DNA of 36,780 nucleotides from Deltaproteobacteria bacterium. Its GTDB lineage: Bacteria; Desulfobacterota; DSM-4660; Desulfatiglandales; HGW-15. Shown piece after piece: positions 8,701-23,700 of this stretch; the stretch's first letter is position 1; every line of letters begins with the position of its first letter. Position numbers and translations under genes: made by a program. Where the stretch lies: contig JAGVAP010000003.1 of assembly GCA_020060215.1 (NCBI GenBank), positions 1 to 36,780 of the forward strand, in the 5' to 3' direction. Under the pieces are notes generated by a model that ran no database searches, was not told the DNA's origin, and worked only from the letters and a program-made list of their open reading frames with translations.

Positions 8701-11700
8701 AGGCGGACAGCAACCGGTAATTCCCTGACGCCGGGTCGACGAAAAGAGGATCCATCGAGATATTGCCCTCGGGAACGCTCGGCAGGTTGGTGGTGCCGAT
8801 GTCGTTCTGGAGCATCAGGCTGTAGCTTCCGGTAATCAGGAGGTCCTTGCCGCCGGGCGTGCTGCCCCAGAGGATATTGTAGAGGACCTCGGGAGAGGAG
8901 CCTTCCCCGATCACCAAACCTTCGGCGTTTCTCGTAACGGTGTTGCTGTAGACCGAAACACCCGAGGTGAACGAGAGATCGATCCCCCTCGCGCTGCCGG
9001 TGACCAGGTTCCCGTCGATCAGCGCCGAGGCCGCCTCGTCCGCAAAGATGCCCCTGCACTGGTTGTCCTGCAGGAGATTGAGCGAGATGAAGGCGCACCC
9101 CTCCAGGACCGCCACCCCGCCGTACCCTTCGCGGCTCGTATTGTTCCCTGCGATGCTGCAGGCATGCACCCGGTTTCCCGAGCCGCCGAGAAGGGCTATG
9201 CCCTCCCGGCCGCTGTTCACGATCTCCATACCCTCCAGGAGATTCCCTTCCGGCTGCTCGATGGAACCGTCGATCCGCACACCTTCGGCCGCGCTCAACT
9301 CGACCGTTCCGCCGCGAACGGTGTTGTTCGAGCTTCCGGCCGCGATCTGGATCCCGACCTCGCAATCCGTGATCACCGAGTAGCCGAGATCGACACGGGA
9401 CTGGTACACCTCCGCCAGCTGCAGCCCCTTGCCGCAGTACCGGATCGTTACATGGGAGAGATCCAGGCACCCGCCGTCCGAGTTCAGCGTGATACCGACT
9501 TCGAATTCCTGGATCACCAGCCCCTCGAGCCTGACCCTTCCGGTCCCGACAGGGATGCTCAGGCCGCTCGTCCATCCGCTCACCCCGCTCCCGCTCAGCA
9601 CGGCCCCCGGGCCGACGATCGTAAGCTCCTGCTCAATGGAGAGCGGCACATCGGGCTCCGTTGCCGGGCTGTAGACATTGGGAGCCAGGTTGATTTCATA
9701 AGCGACGCCCTGCGGCAACCGGTTCACCCGATCGACCGCTGCGTGGAGGGTCGCGAGCGGGAAGCTCGGACTGCCGAGGTTCGTGTCCTTGTCTTCTCCG
9801 AAGCCCCCGAACCCCACATAAAAGCGGGTCAGCTGCGGGACGCTTGCCGCGCTTTGCGGATCCGAGCCTGCCTGGAATTCCTGGAGGTTGGTCCAGCCGT
9901 CGGAGTCGGGGTCTTCAGATGGGTCGTCTACCCCATACTGAGCCTCCCATCCGTCGTCCATGCCGTCCCCGTCGTTATCCAAAGGCACATGTTGTCCGAT
10001 ATAGGGATCGTCCTCTTCCAGCCACTGCGAGAAATCCACCCCCTCGGTCACCGCGTCCCCGTTGCCCGGACCTGCGCCCGAAGGCCCGCTCGAATGGTTC
10101 CACCAGTTGTAGCGTGCATCGACCGGGGTCGGGTAGAGCCACTCGTCCACGTAGAGGCCGTAACAATCATTCCCTTCGAATGCGTTCCAGACCACGGTCG
10201 AGCAGGCGGTCATGACCGCTACACCGCCGTATCCTTGCCGTGTGGTATTGTTGCCTTCAATCCTGCAGCCCACCACCACGTGGCCCGAGCCGCCGAAGAG
10301 CCCTACCCCTTCCCGGCCGTTGTTGAGGATGGACATGTCCTCGATATGGTTCGAGTCGGGGTCTTCCAGGCAGCCGTCGATCCGCACGCCCTCGGCAGCG
10401 TTGAGTTCAACCTTTCCTCCGTGGATGGTATTGTTCGAGCTTCCGGCCGTGATGTCGATCCCGATCCCGCAACCGGTGATCACGCTGTTGCCGAGCTCCA
10501 CCTTGTTTTGATACGCTTCCGCCAGCTCCAGCCCCTTTCCGCAGGACTGGATCCTCACATCGGAAAGCGCCAGGCACCCTCCATCCGAGCTCACCGTAAC
10601 GCCGACATCGAATCCCTGAATGGTAATTCCCTCGGCCCTCACCTCCCCGATTCCCACGGGGACCGCCAACCCCTTTGCCCAGCCGGTCGCGCCGCTTCCG
10701 CTCCCGCTCAGCACGGCCCCCGGGCCGACGATCGTAAGCTCCTGCTCAATGGAGAGCGGCAGATCGGGTTCGGTGGCGGGGCTGTACACGATGGGAGCCA
10801 GAGTGATTTCATACGAGACGCCCTGCGGCAACCGGTTCACCCGATCCACCGCTTCGTGGATGGTCGCAAGCGGGAATCTCGGCCCTCCGAGATTGTGGTC
10901 GCTCGCTTCACCAAACCCAACGTAGAAGCGGGTCAGCTGCGGAACGCTCCCTGCATTCTGCGGGTCGGTTCCGGCCTGGAACTCCTGGAGATTGGTCCAG
11001 CCGTCGCCGTCCGCATCCGCGGAAGGATCGTCCACGCCGTGAGCGCTTTCCCAGTCATCGGCCATGCCGTCGCCGTCGATGTCCACGGGATCGGGCTGTC
11101 CGATCCACGGGTCGTCCTCCTCCAGCCATTCGGAGTAGTTCACGCCCTCGGTCACTGCATCCCCGGAACCGGGCCCCGCACCGGAAGGGCCATTCGCATG
11201 GTTCCACCAGTTATAGCGTGCATCCACCGGGGTGGGATAGAGGGGCTCGTCCACATAGACGCCGTAGCACAGATTCGACTCGATCGCGTTCCAGTTGAGC
11301 ACCGAGCAACTGGTCATGACCACAACACCGCCATAGCCCTCCTTGCTGGTGTTGTTGCCCTCGATCAGGCAGCCCATGACCCGATGACCCGAACCGCCAA
11401 GAAGCGCTATACCTTCCCGGCCGCTGCTCACGATATGCATATCTTCGATCACGTTCGAGTCCGGGGTCTCCACGCACCCGTCGATCCGCACGCCCTCTGC
11501 GGCGCTAAATTCCACTTTTCCTCCGTGGATGGTGTTGTTGGAACTTCCGGCCGTAATCTCGATCCCGGTCCCGCACCCTGAGATCAGCGACCCGTTGAGA
11601 TCCACTGCCGTCTGATAGGCCTCGGCGATACTCAAGCCTGTCAGACAGGATGAGACCACCACGCCCTGCAGATTGAAACACCCACCGTCCCCGGTCACGG

Positions 11701-14700
11701 AGATACCCTTATCGAACCTGCGAATGGTGAGGTCGCGAATGACGACGGACGAGGATCCGACCGTCCCTGTCAACGCCGTCGTCCATACCGACGCACCGGA
11801 CCCGTCGAGGATCGTATCGTTCGCTCCGCTCCCAATAATGGTCACGTCCTGGCCAATGGTAAGCGGGAGGTCCGGCTCGGATGTCGCGACGCTGTAAGTG
11901 CCGGCCGCGACATGAACCACATAACTCCCGTTCGGGAGCTCGTTCACGATCCCCAGCGCGGCATGGATGGAGGCAAGAGGCGCTTCCATGGTCCCCAGGT
12001 TTTCGTCGTCCGCCCCGGGGCCGCCGACATAGATATCGGTCATGGCGGGGCTGTCCGGCACCTGGGGATCGGTCCCGGCCTGGTACTCCTGAAGGTTGGT
12101 CCAGCCGTCGTTGTCCGGATCTTCCCCGGCATCGTCCGCGTTCGGGTTCAGGCCGTTGTTCACTTCCCACTCGTCCGGGATGCCGTCCCCGTCCGTATCG
12201 GCTTCATTTGGATTTGTGCCAAGATGGTATTCTTCGAAGTTGGAGAGTCCGTCCCCGTCCGAATCCAAATCGGAGTCGTTCAGGAGCGGATTGAGGGAAT
12301 GAACCATCTCCCATGAATCGGGCACTCCATCCTTATCGCCGTCCAGAACCCTGTAGAGGACCCTGATGGAATCAACGGGGGTATACGGATCGCATGTCGC
12401 ATTCAGGTTGTTCATGGCGATGAAGTTCCCGTCCTCGCTAAGCCTGCCCTCCAACTGCTGCCTGCACAACGGGACGACAAAGCCACTTGCGCTGAGGTCG
12501 TAATTGAAAATCTCTACTTTACCGCCGGGTTCAACGCTGTAAGATGCGGTCCCGAAGATATGAGAAGGGCTGTTGGAAGAATGGGTCCTCAGATCGACCT
12601 GGATTCCTCCAAGTCCATCAAAGGTATAGGTACCCATGGCCCCTTCACTGACATAGTGATACTGTCCTTTGAGAGTGGCTATGCTATGAGTGCCTCCCTT
12701 TTTGTAGAGTACCCGAATCGACGGAAGCGCAGTGTATGGGGTGCAGTTCGTATTTCTGTTGTTCACCGCGATGAGGCGATTGTCCGCGTTCAGACGGCCC
12801 TCAAGCCTCCAGCATGGAGGGAGGGAGAGCCCGCCGGCGCTCAAATCGTAGTCGAAGAACTCCACCTTCCCGTCCGGTTCCACGCTGTACGAGGCGGTCC
12901 CGGTGGCGTAAGGAGTAGCGTCCGACAGGTGCCTCCTGATCTCGAGCAGGATGTGACCATTTCCGTCAAAGGTATAAGTGCCGATGCTCGACTCAGTGAT
13001 TGCGTAGTACTCCCCTACGAGTGATCCGAGGCTGTGGACGCCGCCCTTCCTGTACGCAACCGTGATGGTGGGGGCCGGGGTGTAGGGTTCGCAAGTCGAG
13101 TTGACGTTGGTGCGGGCGATGAAGCTTCCGTCAGCGCTGATCCTCCCATCGGTGGCAGTGCAGGGGGGAGGCCCGGTAACACCGCTCATCTCGATGTCAA
13201 ACGCCTGATATCTTCCATGTTCATCTACGGTATAGGAAGCGGTCCCCGTCCTGTGGGGGAAGGGATCGGAAGAATGGAACCACAAATCGATATCGGCGTG
13301 GCCTTCCGGGTGGTAGGTGATGGTTCCGATATTGTTTTCATTGATGACGTGATAGTCACCCGACAGCGAATACATTACAGGCGACTCACCGGCAAGGGGA
13401 TCGAAACCATGGTCCATCTCCCATTTGTCGCCGTACCCGTCGCCGTCCGAGTCCGCGCTTAAGGGGTCCATACCCAGATCCCATTCTTCGGCATCGGACA
13501 GGCCGTCCCCGTCCGAATCCGCGTTCTGCGGGTCGGTCATCAGCAGGTATTCTTCAAGGTCGGTCAGCCCGTCCAGGTCGCTGTCTGCATACCCGTCGTG
13601 GTTGAGATTCCCGAAGGTCGCGTTTTCCCAGGCATCGTCCAGGCCGTCGCCGTCGCTGTCCGTAGCCAATGTGGAGAAGCGGACCGGCTCCCAGACCATG
13701 GAGAAATTATCGACCTCCACTTCCCTCAGGGCGAGTATTCGATACGAGTAGGTCCTTCCGAAATCGAGGACGCCGTCGGGGACCTGATAGCTGGTTTGTG
13801 ACACAGGCCCGCTTTCATGTACTCTCCTGATGCCCTCCGAGTCGAAGAGGATCACATTGTATGCCGTCGCGCCTGAAACCGGATTCCACCGGATCAACGG
13901 TCTCGTGCCGGTCTCTGCATTGTCTGCCGGAATCGATCCGGTGACGGCCGGGAGCTCATTGATCGTCACCTCATCCGAGATAAAGGAACTTCGCCCGTCG
14001 AAGTCCGTCACGGTGAAGAGGTATTCACCGGTCGGGATCGCAGCCGGATCGCTGAAGTAGATACGGCCTTCATAAACTGCGCCTCCCAGCTCCGAATCTC
14101 TCTGATAGATGAGATTTTGCGTAACTCCGCTCAAATGGGAAACCTGAACGGACTGGATGTTCTCCGGCACCCCGTCGCCGTCCTCCACCCTGACCTTGAA
14201 CTGCAGCCAGTAGGGGGAGTTCCCCGACCCCGCACCGTACACACGGCCCACGGCAGCCCCGAAATCGTTCAGAGTGATGGTGGGTGTGCTGGTGCCTCCT
14301 GTGAGGGAACCCGTCATGAATGTAGGCCTATCCAGGGGGGACCAAGGCGAGGAGGAGGCGTTATCCACGTTCTGATCGAAGTACCTGTCCCTTGTGAGGA
14401 TCCAGTATCGGTAGAGCTCCCCGCTCTTCAGGAAGCCTGCAGGCAGATGGTAGCCGCTCTCCTCGGTCGAGACAACGTGGACCTTCTTGTCTTCCTTGTC
14501 GAAGATCTCGACCTGGTAGAACGCCGCGCCCGGGATATCCGCCCAGTCGAAGGTGACGGCGGTCGTGCCGAGCATGGAGTTGTGGACGGGAAGCATTGTG
14601 TTCGGCCCCGGGATCCCGATCACGCCGGGGGTGAGTTCCTCCGTGGCCGTTGCCACGTTCCCGTCTCGATCCTCCACGGTAAAGATGTAGGTTCCGCTCT

Positions 14701-17700
14701 CTATGGGTTGAGAGAAGCAGTGCCTGCGGTATATGCCTGCGGTAGCGGTGTTGTCCGGTTCGTCCGCATCGTAGTAGAGGAACTCTTCTGCGCCGGACGG
14801 GAAGGAGACTTTGACGTATCTGATGTTCTCCGGCGTCGCCCCTTGGGCATCGTGCACCTTTACCCTGAAATGGAGATGCGGCCCCGCCGTGTCGCTGTTC
14901 CAGGTCATGACGCCCGCACTGTCGAGATCGATGTAAGGCGTATCGACCTGGGTACCGGTGCGGAACTCGAAATTCTGCACCGGGGCCCGGGAGTAATTGT
15001 CAACCATCATCTGGCTATGCGCATCCTGTACCCGGATATCGGCTTTGTAAAAGGTCCCGGGCTCCAGCACGCCTGGTGGGATCTTGATCGAAGGCGACCC
15101 GCTGTAGACGTTGCAGATCACGTATTCGTCGTTCCGGTCGAAGACCCGCAGGTTGTAGTAATTCGCACCGGCTACCGGGCTGAAGGTGAAGGCAGGCGAG
15201 GTGTCTGCGACCGGAAGGGAGGTCGCCGTTCCCACAAGTTTACCGGCACTGCGTTGGTTGCTTGGCGGCAGGACCGTTCCAGGGGGGGTATAAAATTCGG
15301 TGACCCCTCCCGCAGCAAAGGTGAAAGTGCTTCCATCCCAATCAATGGAGGCCGTCACGGTCGACCCCATGGAGTAGTGGGCCAGGTCTCCCTCGGCCAG
15401 AAAGGTGACGGTCGTGGAATCGCCGTCGACCATTTCGATGACCCGGTAACGGACCGCGTCCGGGAAGAGGCCGACCAGCGCAAACAGATCCCCTTTCCCG
15501 TTGTTGCAGAAAAAACCGCCGATCCGACCATGCGCGTTGTTGCTCGAGATGCTCTGTGCGCTGATATCCGCCCGGATGGAATAGATGTTGCGCGGATTCT
15601 GGAAGCCGACATGGCAGGTTGCTCCGCCTGCTTTACCGGAATCCGCAACCCTGAGCCTGCCGTCTTCAATGGAAGCCCCTCCGCACCAGCCGGACCATTT
15701 CTGCCGGTCCATCTGTCCTATATCCGTATACCCCTCGAAGTCTTCATAGAGCGTGCCGTTCACGAAGACGTTATCAAAATAGGCAATCACATGTTCACTC
15801 AACGCCGAGGGGGAGAGGCTGTTTACATCGACCGGATTGATTGGCGAGACGGTCAGTTCTTCCTGGTATGTGGCCACATTGTCTGCAGGGTCGGTCACGG
15901 TAAAGGTGTAGGTCCCGGAAGGCGCGGGTCCTCCCCCCAGGTTTAGCATACGAGCATAAACGAGCGAATTGGGTCCTCTCAGATGCATGTAAGTGTTAAC
16001 AGTGGCTATACCCAGGTCATAGGTCGGCCCTCCGGAGGGGAAGGTCACCCGCACTCTATGGGAGGAGCCGTTGGACGCGACGCCGTCCTGGACGACGACC
16101 CTGACCAGGCAGAGGACATTGGTTGAGCCTTCGGTCCACGTGACCGCGCCCATCCTGTTCGGATCAATGGCCGGAACGGCTGCGTGGGAGAGCGTGGCGC
16201 CCATGGTGAAATCGCGCCACGGGCCGGAATAGCAATTCTGCGCCAGCTTGGTATCCACATTGTCGTATGCGCAAACGCGCCACTGGTACGTCACGCCGGG
16301 GCTGCAGAACCCGGCCTGGAGCGTGTATGAGGTCATGCCCTTCTCTTTGGGAGAGATGAACATGGGGCCGGGGGTCGGCGGCTTCGGCCTCACATCGAGT
16401 CGATAGTACAGGGATTGCTCCGGGTAATCGGAAACTTTCCAGACAAAGCTCGGGGTCGGAGAATTGAGGTTCATCTCCATGAAGCCGGCACTGTCCAGGG
16501 CGGGAATGGAGCGGTTCACCAGCTGGTAATCTCTGTCAGTGCCGGAAATGGATCCGCTCTCCACCGTAAAGGTGTACTCCCCTAACTCGGGTTCGCCGAG
16601 GGTTTCGCAGAAGAAGAATTTAAATTGCGGCATATAGGTGAAGTTACCGATCCCGGATACAGAAAAGCCGTTCGGACCCGTAACGGTAATGTTCGTAATA
16701 TCGCCCGGGAGGTTCAAATTCTCCAAAGAATTGCTCCCGATGAAGACCTGCAACCCTGTCTTTCCGGTAGCCGCAAGGTGATGGACAGCGCCGGTGATCG
16801 GGATCAGTCCGGTCGAGGAATTCAGATCTGCCGCCTTGATCGTGCTGCCTCCGAACTTACCTCCGTCAGGATCTTCGTAAACTTTAATGAAGACGCTCTG
16901 ACCCCAGTTCAAGTCGAAAGGACTCAGATCGAGCACGAAAGATCCGTCGCCCTGGACTGTGGTTTCCTTCTGAATCAAGACTTGAGAATAAGTATACTGT
17001 GGGTAAATCCACACCTCCACCGTTCTGCCTGCAAGCGGCGAACCGGCAGGAGTCATTGCTGTCCCGGTAATACGATTGTTATCCAGGTCCGGTGTGACGC
17101 TGAAATCCTGGACGACCGTCGACCAGGTTTCTGTACCGAATCGGGCCTCGACGACATCGCCGACTTCGAGCGAAATGTTCGAATTGACCTGACTCCAGTC
17201 TACGTGGAAGAATCCGTTGCCGTCGCTCTGGAGTTGGCGACTTCCTTTTGCCCCGCCGTTGACGGTGACCAGCACTGTTGTGTTCGGAGGAAAGTACCTG
17301 CCTTGCGTCCACCGGTGGTTGATATTGGTCTCCAGCTCAGGGAGTCCGTTGTATGGAAGCACCGCCGTCTGGTGTCCTGATACAATCCCCCCCGCCGACG
17401 TATGCCAAGATACGACTTCGATCTTAGGGCCTCTGATCAGATCGTAAGAGCCGGAGAGGTTCAGATTGAACGAGCCGTTCTGGCCCGTGAATGTGTCCGC
17501 TGAATAAACCTGTGGTCCGCCATTGGGCGGGTAAACGCGTATCTCGACCCGGCTGTCCTCCGCACCCTGAACGGTCCCTGAAACAATATCATTGGCAAGA
17601 TCGATCTGGACGTCTGTAATGGCTTGGACCGTCATCGACACGGTGCCTTGAGAGTACACGGCCTCGATGAAGTCTCCGGGCGCCAGAGATTGCCCCGGCC

Positions 17701-20700
17701 AGCGCTCCGAGCCGTTTGCCCAGAAATATCCCCATCCATCAGCGGTAATCGTGAAGTTCGCCTTTGCCCCTGAATTGATGCGAACCGTCACGTTTTCATT
17801 GGACGGAAAACCCTGCCCGCTGATGGCGTTGTACCCGAGGTTGGCGCTGAGATCCGGGTGCACCTCCATCCTCGTGAGCTCCACATCGATGTTCGTTGCC
17901 CCCGCATTTACAGGTTCCGCGTAGTAAACGCTCAAGGTTCCTCTCGGTGCAGCGGAATGATAATAGATATGCTGCCCGTAGGTGGGTTGAAACCGCACTT
18001 TGTACTGATATCCGGGCAGAACGTTCAGTGTATAGGCGCCCGATCCTGAGCCGTCTCCGTTTACACCGCCGTCAAATCCAATGTCGTCGGACTCATCACT
18101 TGGAGTTCCACTATCGTGAAAGGCGTATATATAGACATGTTCTCCTTCCAGCAGTCCTGTGACCGTTCCGCTGATGGTGGTTGAAGGCTCAAGCGTGAAA
18201 ATAATTCCAGGGGTGTCGACCGACGCGAGGACGGCAACCGTTGTCCCGCTCCGCCAGTTATAGGCATCGAGATAGTACTCATCTACATACGACTGTCCCG
18301 TGCAGTGGGCGCAGGTCTTTACCAGGTAGGAGTCCGCCGGCAGGCCGCGTATCATGTAAGACCCGGCACCATCCGAATTCGATCCCCCCCTCCACTCACG
18401 CGTCGCATCATCTTGCGCATAAACGTGGATATTGAAGATAGGATTGCCGGAGGAGGCCTCTGTAACCGACCCGGAGATGGAGCCTCCTATGTCCAATGTA
18501 AAGTCAATAAAATCGTTCAGACTATCCGCGGTAACCGTGGTGTACCCGGCATTCCTGCAATCGGTCGTACTGCCCGCCGGGTTCCACCACTCGTTCACAT
18601 AATCGGACTGGTTCAGATTACTCGTTCTAAGGTAATAATTTCCGGGAGGCAGCCCAACGATGAGATATCTTCCGCTGCTCGAGTCCGTATACACAGAGGC
18701 TATTTGTTGCCAGGCGCCGCCGGGGTAATCGGGTGTCACCGTGATCTGGAACATCACCCCGGTAATCGGGCTCCCGCCGGAATCTCGCACCGTTCCACGG
18801 ATGCCTCCTGTACCTGCCGGCAGAAAGGAGTTCGGGTCATTGGGGAGTGTGCCATTCTGATGCTCGTCTACATTGTATACACCGTCTCCATCCAGATCAC
18901 CGTAGCGATCATCCACGAATGGATTCAGTCCATATGTCACTTCCCAGCCGTCCGGCATTCCATCGTTGTCGCTATCTCCATCGTTCGGATCCGTACTCGC
19001 CTGGTACTCCTGTAGATTGGTCAGCCCATCACCATCCCCATCCGAGGCTGCATCGGATGCGAGAAGTGGATTCAGCCCATGTGCAACCTCCCAGTCATCC
19101 GCCATCCCGTCGCTGTCGCTATCGTTGATCTTGACCTGGCCGGGCAATACAGGGTTCCCGGCCGGATCGGTGATCCCGCTCAGTGTTAGGTCAAAAACGG
19201 TATTGGCCGGAATTGAAGCCATGTACAGCCGGTAGGAGTTCCCACCGAGGTAGGAAACATCGTCGGTTCCGCCTGTAGTCCGGAATGAGAGGCTGGGACT
19301 GAACGAGTAGTTGGCTTCGACGTTGGCGTTCTGCACGGCCTCGCTGAAGGTGATATCGATGGTTCTCTCAGCATAGTTCACGACCGGAAGACCAACGACC
19401 TGTGGATGGATAGTGTCGGGAGTGGCAAAGATCCCTTCGGAGCTTACGGTCGGACCGTTGCCGGACCCGTCGGTCGATCCTACGCGGAAATAATAGGTGG
19501 TCCCGGAGAGCAGGCCCGTGAGGTTGACCGTGTGGGTCGAGGTCAACGCGTAACTACTCACCCCAGAGGGGTAGGCCCCCCAAGCCGCGCTGGACGTTCC
19601 ATAACGAACGACAGAGATAGAGGGTTCATCCGTAGACCATACGACTGCTGCCGTGGTGCCACTTTTGCTGGCGATCGTAGGACCCGAGGTGATAGTCGGG
19701 GCGGTGATATCACCGGCCCCTCCTTCACTTCCAATCGCGATCCCCATGCACTCCACGAAATTCGCATTCGTGATCGTCCTGAAAGGGCTCTCCGTATCAG
19801 GGGATGAGTAAGCTTTTATTGTCGTCGTGTTGGTGGTCACATAGACATTGCCCTCGGAATCGAAATCGAAGCCCCACTGTTCGGCCAATTGATTCTGCAG
19901 CCAGATCCTGATCAGATTTCTATTCGTGTCAAAGACTCTGATCCCTTTGATCCCGCTCGTGCTGTCTCCGATCAGCAGGTAGCCGTTCGGCGCCATCGTG
20001 CAGCGTGCATGCGTGTACCAACTTTCGCCGAACTCCCGAACAACTGTTCCGTCTGTGTTGACTTCGAAATTCCCCCTGTCGCCGCTTGAGGCCCAAACGG
20101 TACTGAAAAGCAGATTTCCCGAAGCCGGATCGTAGGCAATCCCACTCGGGCCCTCGTAACCGCCGGTTGTGACTCCGAGGATAGACCTGAAATCGAGCGT
20201 TCGAATGTGCTGGTAGTCCGCATTGAACACCTCGACGAGACCGTGTCCCCGATTCGCGACATAAATATTCCCCGAATCGTCGATGGCAGCTTGCCTTGCA
20301 CTATTGTTGAAATATCCTTGTCCGAAAGTAGTGACATACACGCCGTTGTGGAACACCTTGAAGTCACTCAGATCACTGACAACAAGGTTCCCTTTGCTGT
20401 CCAGCAGACAGCTGTATGGGTTGTTCAGGTATCCACTGCCGATTGCGCAGATATAACTCCCATCCAGGGTCAGCTTATGTATGACCTTGGCGCTGCGGTC
20501 GGCGACATACAGGAACCGGCCCGGGCAGACGCTCGCGGTATTCATGGGGTCAGAACCGCACTGGTACTCCTGTAGGTTCGTGTAACCGTCCCCGTCGGAG
20601 TCGATATTGGCGTCTGCCGGGTTGGTCGGATTCAGACCTTTGGCAACTTCCCATCCGTCGGGCATACCATCCGAGTCGCTATCCGCGCTCAGCGGATGAG

Positions 20701-23700
20701 TCCCCAGCAGGTATTCCTCCAGATCGCTCAGGCCGTCGCCGTCACTGTCCGCAGTACCATTGTTGCCAAGCCCGCCGAAGTAGGTCCCCTCCCACGCATC
20801 ATCCATGTAATCGCCGTCCGAATCGACGATGGTTCCGGATGTGGTGAAATAGATCGGGTTCCAGACGAACGAGAAGTTGTCCACCTCGGTTTCCCTCAGC
20901 GCCATCACCCGGTAGGTGTACGTCCGATAGGGGTTGAGGATCCCCTCCGGCACCACGTATCTGTTCTCAGCAACCGGGCCGCTTTCATGCACTTCCTTGA
21001 TCCCTTCCGAGTCGAAGAGGATCACATTGTACGCTGTCGCCCCTGCAACCGGATTCCACCGGATCAGGGGTCTTGTGCCGGTCTCTGCATTTTCTGCCGG
21101 GACGGATCCCGTCACCCCCGACAGGGGGTTGCGCAAGACGACATCCGAGGCCGTGGAACTGCGGCCGTCAAAGTCCGTGACCGTAAAGACATATTCACCA
21201 TCGGGGATGGAGCCTTCATGGCCGAAAGACAACCGGCCTTCGTAGATCCCGCCTCCCAGGGGCGAGTCCTTCTGGAACGTGAGATAAAGCGTGGTTCCGC
21301 TCGCATGCGAGACCTGAACAGACTGGATGTTCTCCGGTACCCCGTCTCCATCCTCCACCCTGACCTCGAATCTGAGCCAGTACGGGGAATTGCCGGACCC
21401 GGCACCGTATACCCGGCCTGCCGCGGCGCCGTACCCGTTCAAATGGATCGTGGGGGTGATGGTCCCGCCGGTCAGAGATCCTGTCATGAATGCAGGCATG
21501 TCATGGAAGAACCACGGCATGGAGGAAGCGTTGTCCACGTTCTGATCGAAGTACCTGTCCCTGGACAGGACCCGGTATCGATAGAGCTCACCCTCTTTCA
21601 GGAACCCTTGAGCTAGGTTGAACCAGCTATCCTCGGTCGAGACGGCATGGACTTTTTCATATGCGGCATCGAAAATCTCCACCTGGTAGAAGGTCGCTCC
21701 TGAAACATCCGCCCAATCAAAAGAGACGGCGGTGGTGCCAAGCATGGAGTTATGAACGGGAAAAAGCGTGCCGGGAGGCAGCGCCCCGAGGGGGTTCGGG
21801 CTGAGGTCCTCCGCGGCCGTGCTGACATTCCCGTCTCGATCCTCCACCGCAAAAGTGTAGGTTCCGCTCTCGATCGACGCAGGGAAGGATCTCTTCCGAT
21901 ATATTCCGGCTGTCGAGGTGTTATCCGGTTCGTCCGCATCGTAGTAGAGGAACTCTTCGGCGCCGGACGGGAAGACCACCTTCACATATTTAATATTCTC
22001 CGGCGTCGCGCCCTGGGCATCGTGCACCTTCACCCTGAAGTGAAGATGGGGCCCGGCCGTGTCGCTGTTCCAGGTCATCACGCCCGCGCTGTCGAGGTCA
22101 ATATAAGGCGTACTGACTTGGGTCGCTCCGCTGCGGAACTCGAAGCTCGGGTAGGGGGCGCGGGAGAAGTTGTCGATCATCATCGGGTTGTGCGCATCCT
22201 GCGCCCTGAGTTCGGCCCTGTAAAAGGTCCGGGGCTTCAGTATTCCGGGGGGGACCTTCAGGGACGGCGACCCGCTGCCCACGGTGGCGATGACATACTG
22301 ATCGTAGAAATCGAGCACTCGCAGTTCATAGTAATCTGCCCCCGCCACCGGAGCGAAGGTGAATGTCGGGGAGGTATCCGCAAGGGGGAGTGAGATCCTC
22401 GTCCCGATGTGTTTCTCTCCGTTTCGTTGATAGCTCGGGGGAAGGACGACACCGGTCGGCGTGTATTGGGAGGTGACCCCGCCCGCGGCAAAAGTGAAAG
22501 AGCTTCCATTCCAGTCGACGGATGCCGTCACGGTCGTCCCACTGGTATAGGGGATCAGATCTCCCTCCGCAACCAAAGTCACGGTCGTGGAATCTCCTTC
22601 CACGAACTCGATCAACTGGTAGCGAACGGCGTTCGGGGTGAGGATTACCCGCGCCAACACATCACCGTTGCCGTTGTTGTAAAAAAGCCCGCCGATGTCG
22701 GCCAGGGCCTGGTCATTGGTGATTGCCGCCGCATTCATGTCCGCCTGAATGGAACTGATGGCGCGAGGATTTCGAAAACTGAGCCAGCAATTGGCCCCGC
22801 CTACCATATTGGACTGGGAGATCCTGAGCACGCCTCCTTCGATGGATGCCCCTCCGCACCAGCCGGACCACTTCTCGGTATTCAGCTCCCCGATATGGGA
22901 GTATCCATTGAAATCCTCGTAGGGCACCCCGTTCACATGGATGTTGTCGAAGTAGGCGGTCACGCTTTGGCCGAGAAGAGAGGGAGAAAGGCTGTTCACA
23001 TCCGGTTGGCTCAGTGGGGAAACTGCCGGTTCCTTCTGGTAGGTAGCGACCTTGCCTGCAGGGTCGGTCACGGTAAAGGTATATGTCCCGGTCGGCGCTG
23101 GGTTCCCGCCCAGATCGATCATACGGGCGTAATATAGGGAAGTGGGCCCTCTTCGGTTCATGTAGGTGTTGGTGGGGGCATGTACCGAGAGATTATAGGT
23201 AGACCCTCCCGACGGGAAGGTCACCCTGACCGTGTGGGACGAACCGTTGGAGGCGACGCCGTCCTGATCGACGACCCTGACAAGGCACAGGAGGTTTGTG
23301 GAACCCTGGTTCCAGGTCACTACGCCCAGTCTTGCCGGATCTATGGCGGGAACGGCCGCGTGGGAGAGGGTTAGGCCCATGGTGAAATCGCGCCACGGGG
23401 TTTCGAGAACGTTCTGGGCCAATTTGTAATCCGCATTGTCGAATACGCGCACCCGCCACTGGTAGGCACTGCCGGGGCTGCAGAATCCGACGGGCAGCGT
23501 ATAGGAGGCCATCCTCTTTTCAATCGGCGACAGAAACAAGGCGCCAGGGGTCGGAGTCCTTACATCGAGCCTGTAGTATAGAGCCCGATCGGGGAGATCC
23601 AGCACCTTCCATGAGAAGCTGGGGGTCGACGAGTTCAGGTTGATCTCTCGGAAGCCTGAGGGATCAAGGGTGGGGATGGACCGGACCACGAACTGAACGT

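Noticed and set aside
9164..11581. 805-codon open frame on the plus strand
   Set aside because: It is antisense to the tandem beta-helix modules; its internal repetition is copied from that duplication and it has no domain of its own.
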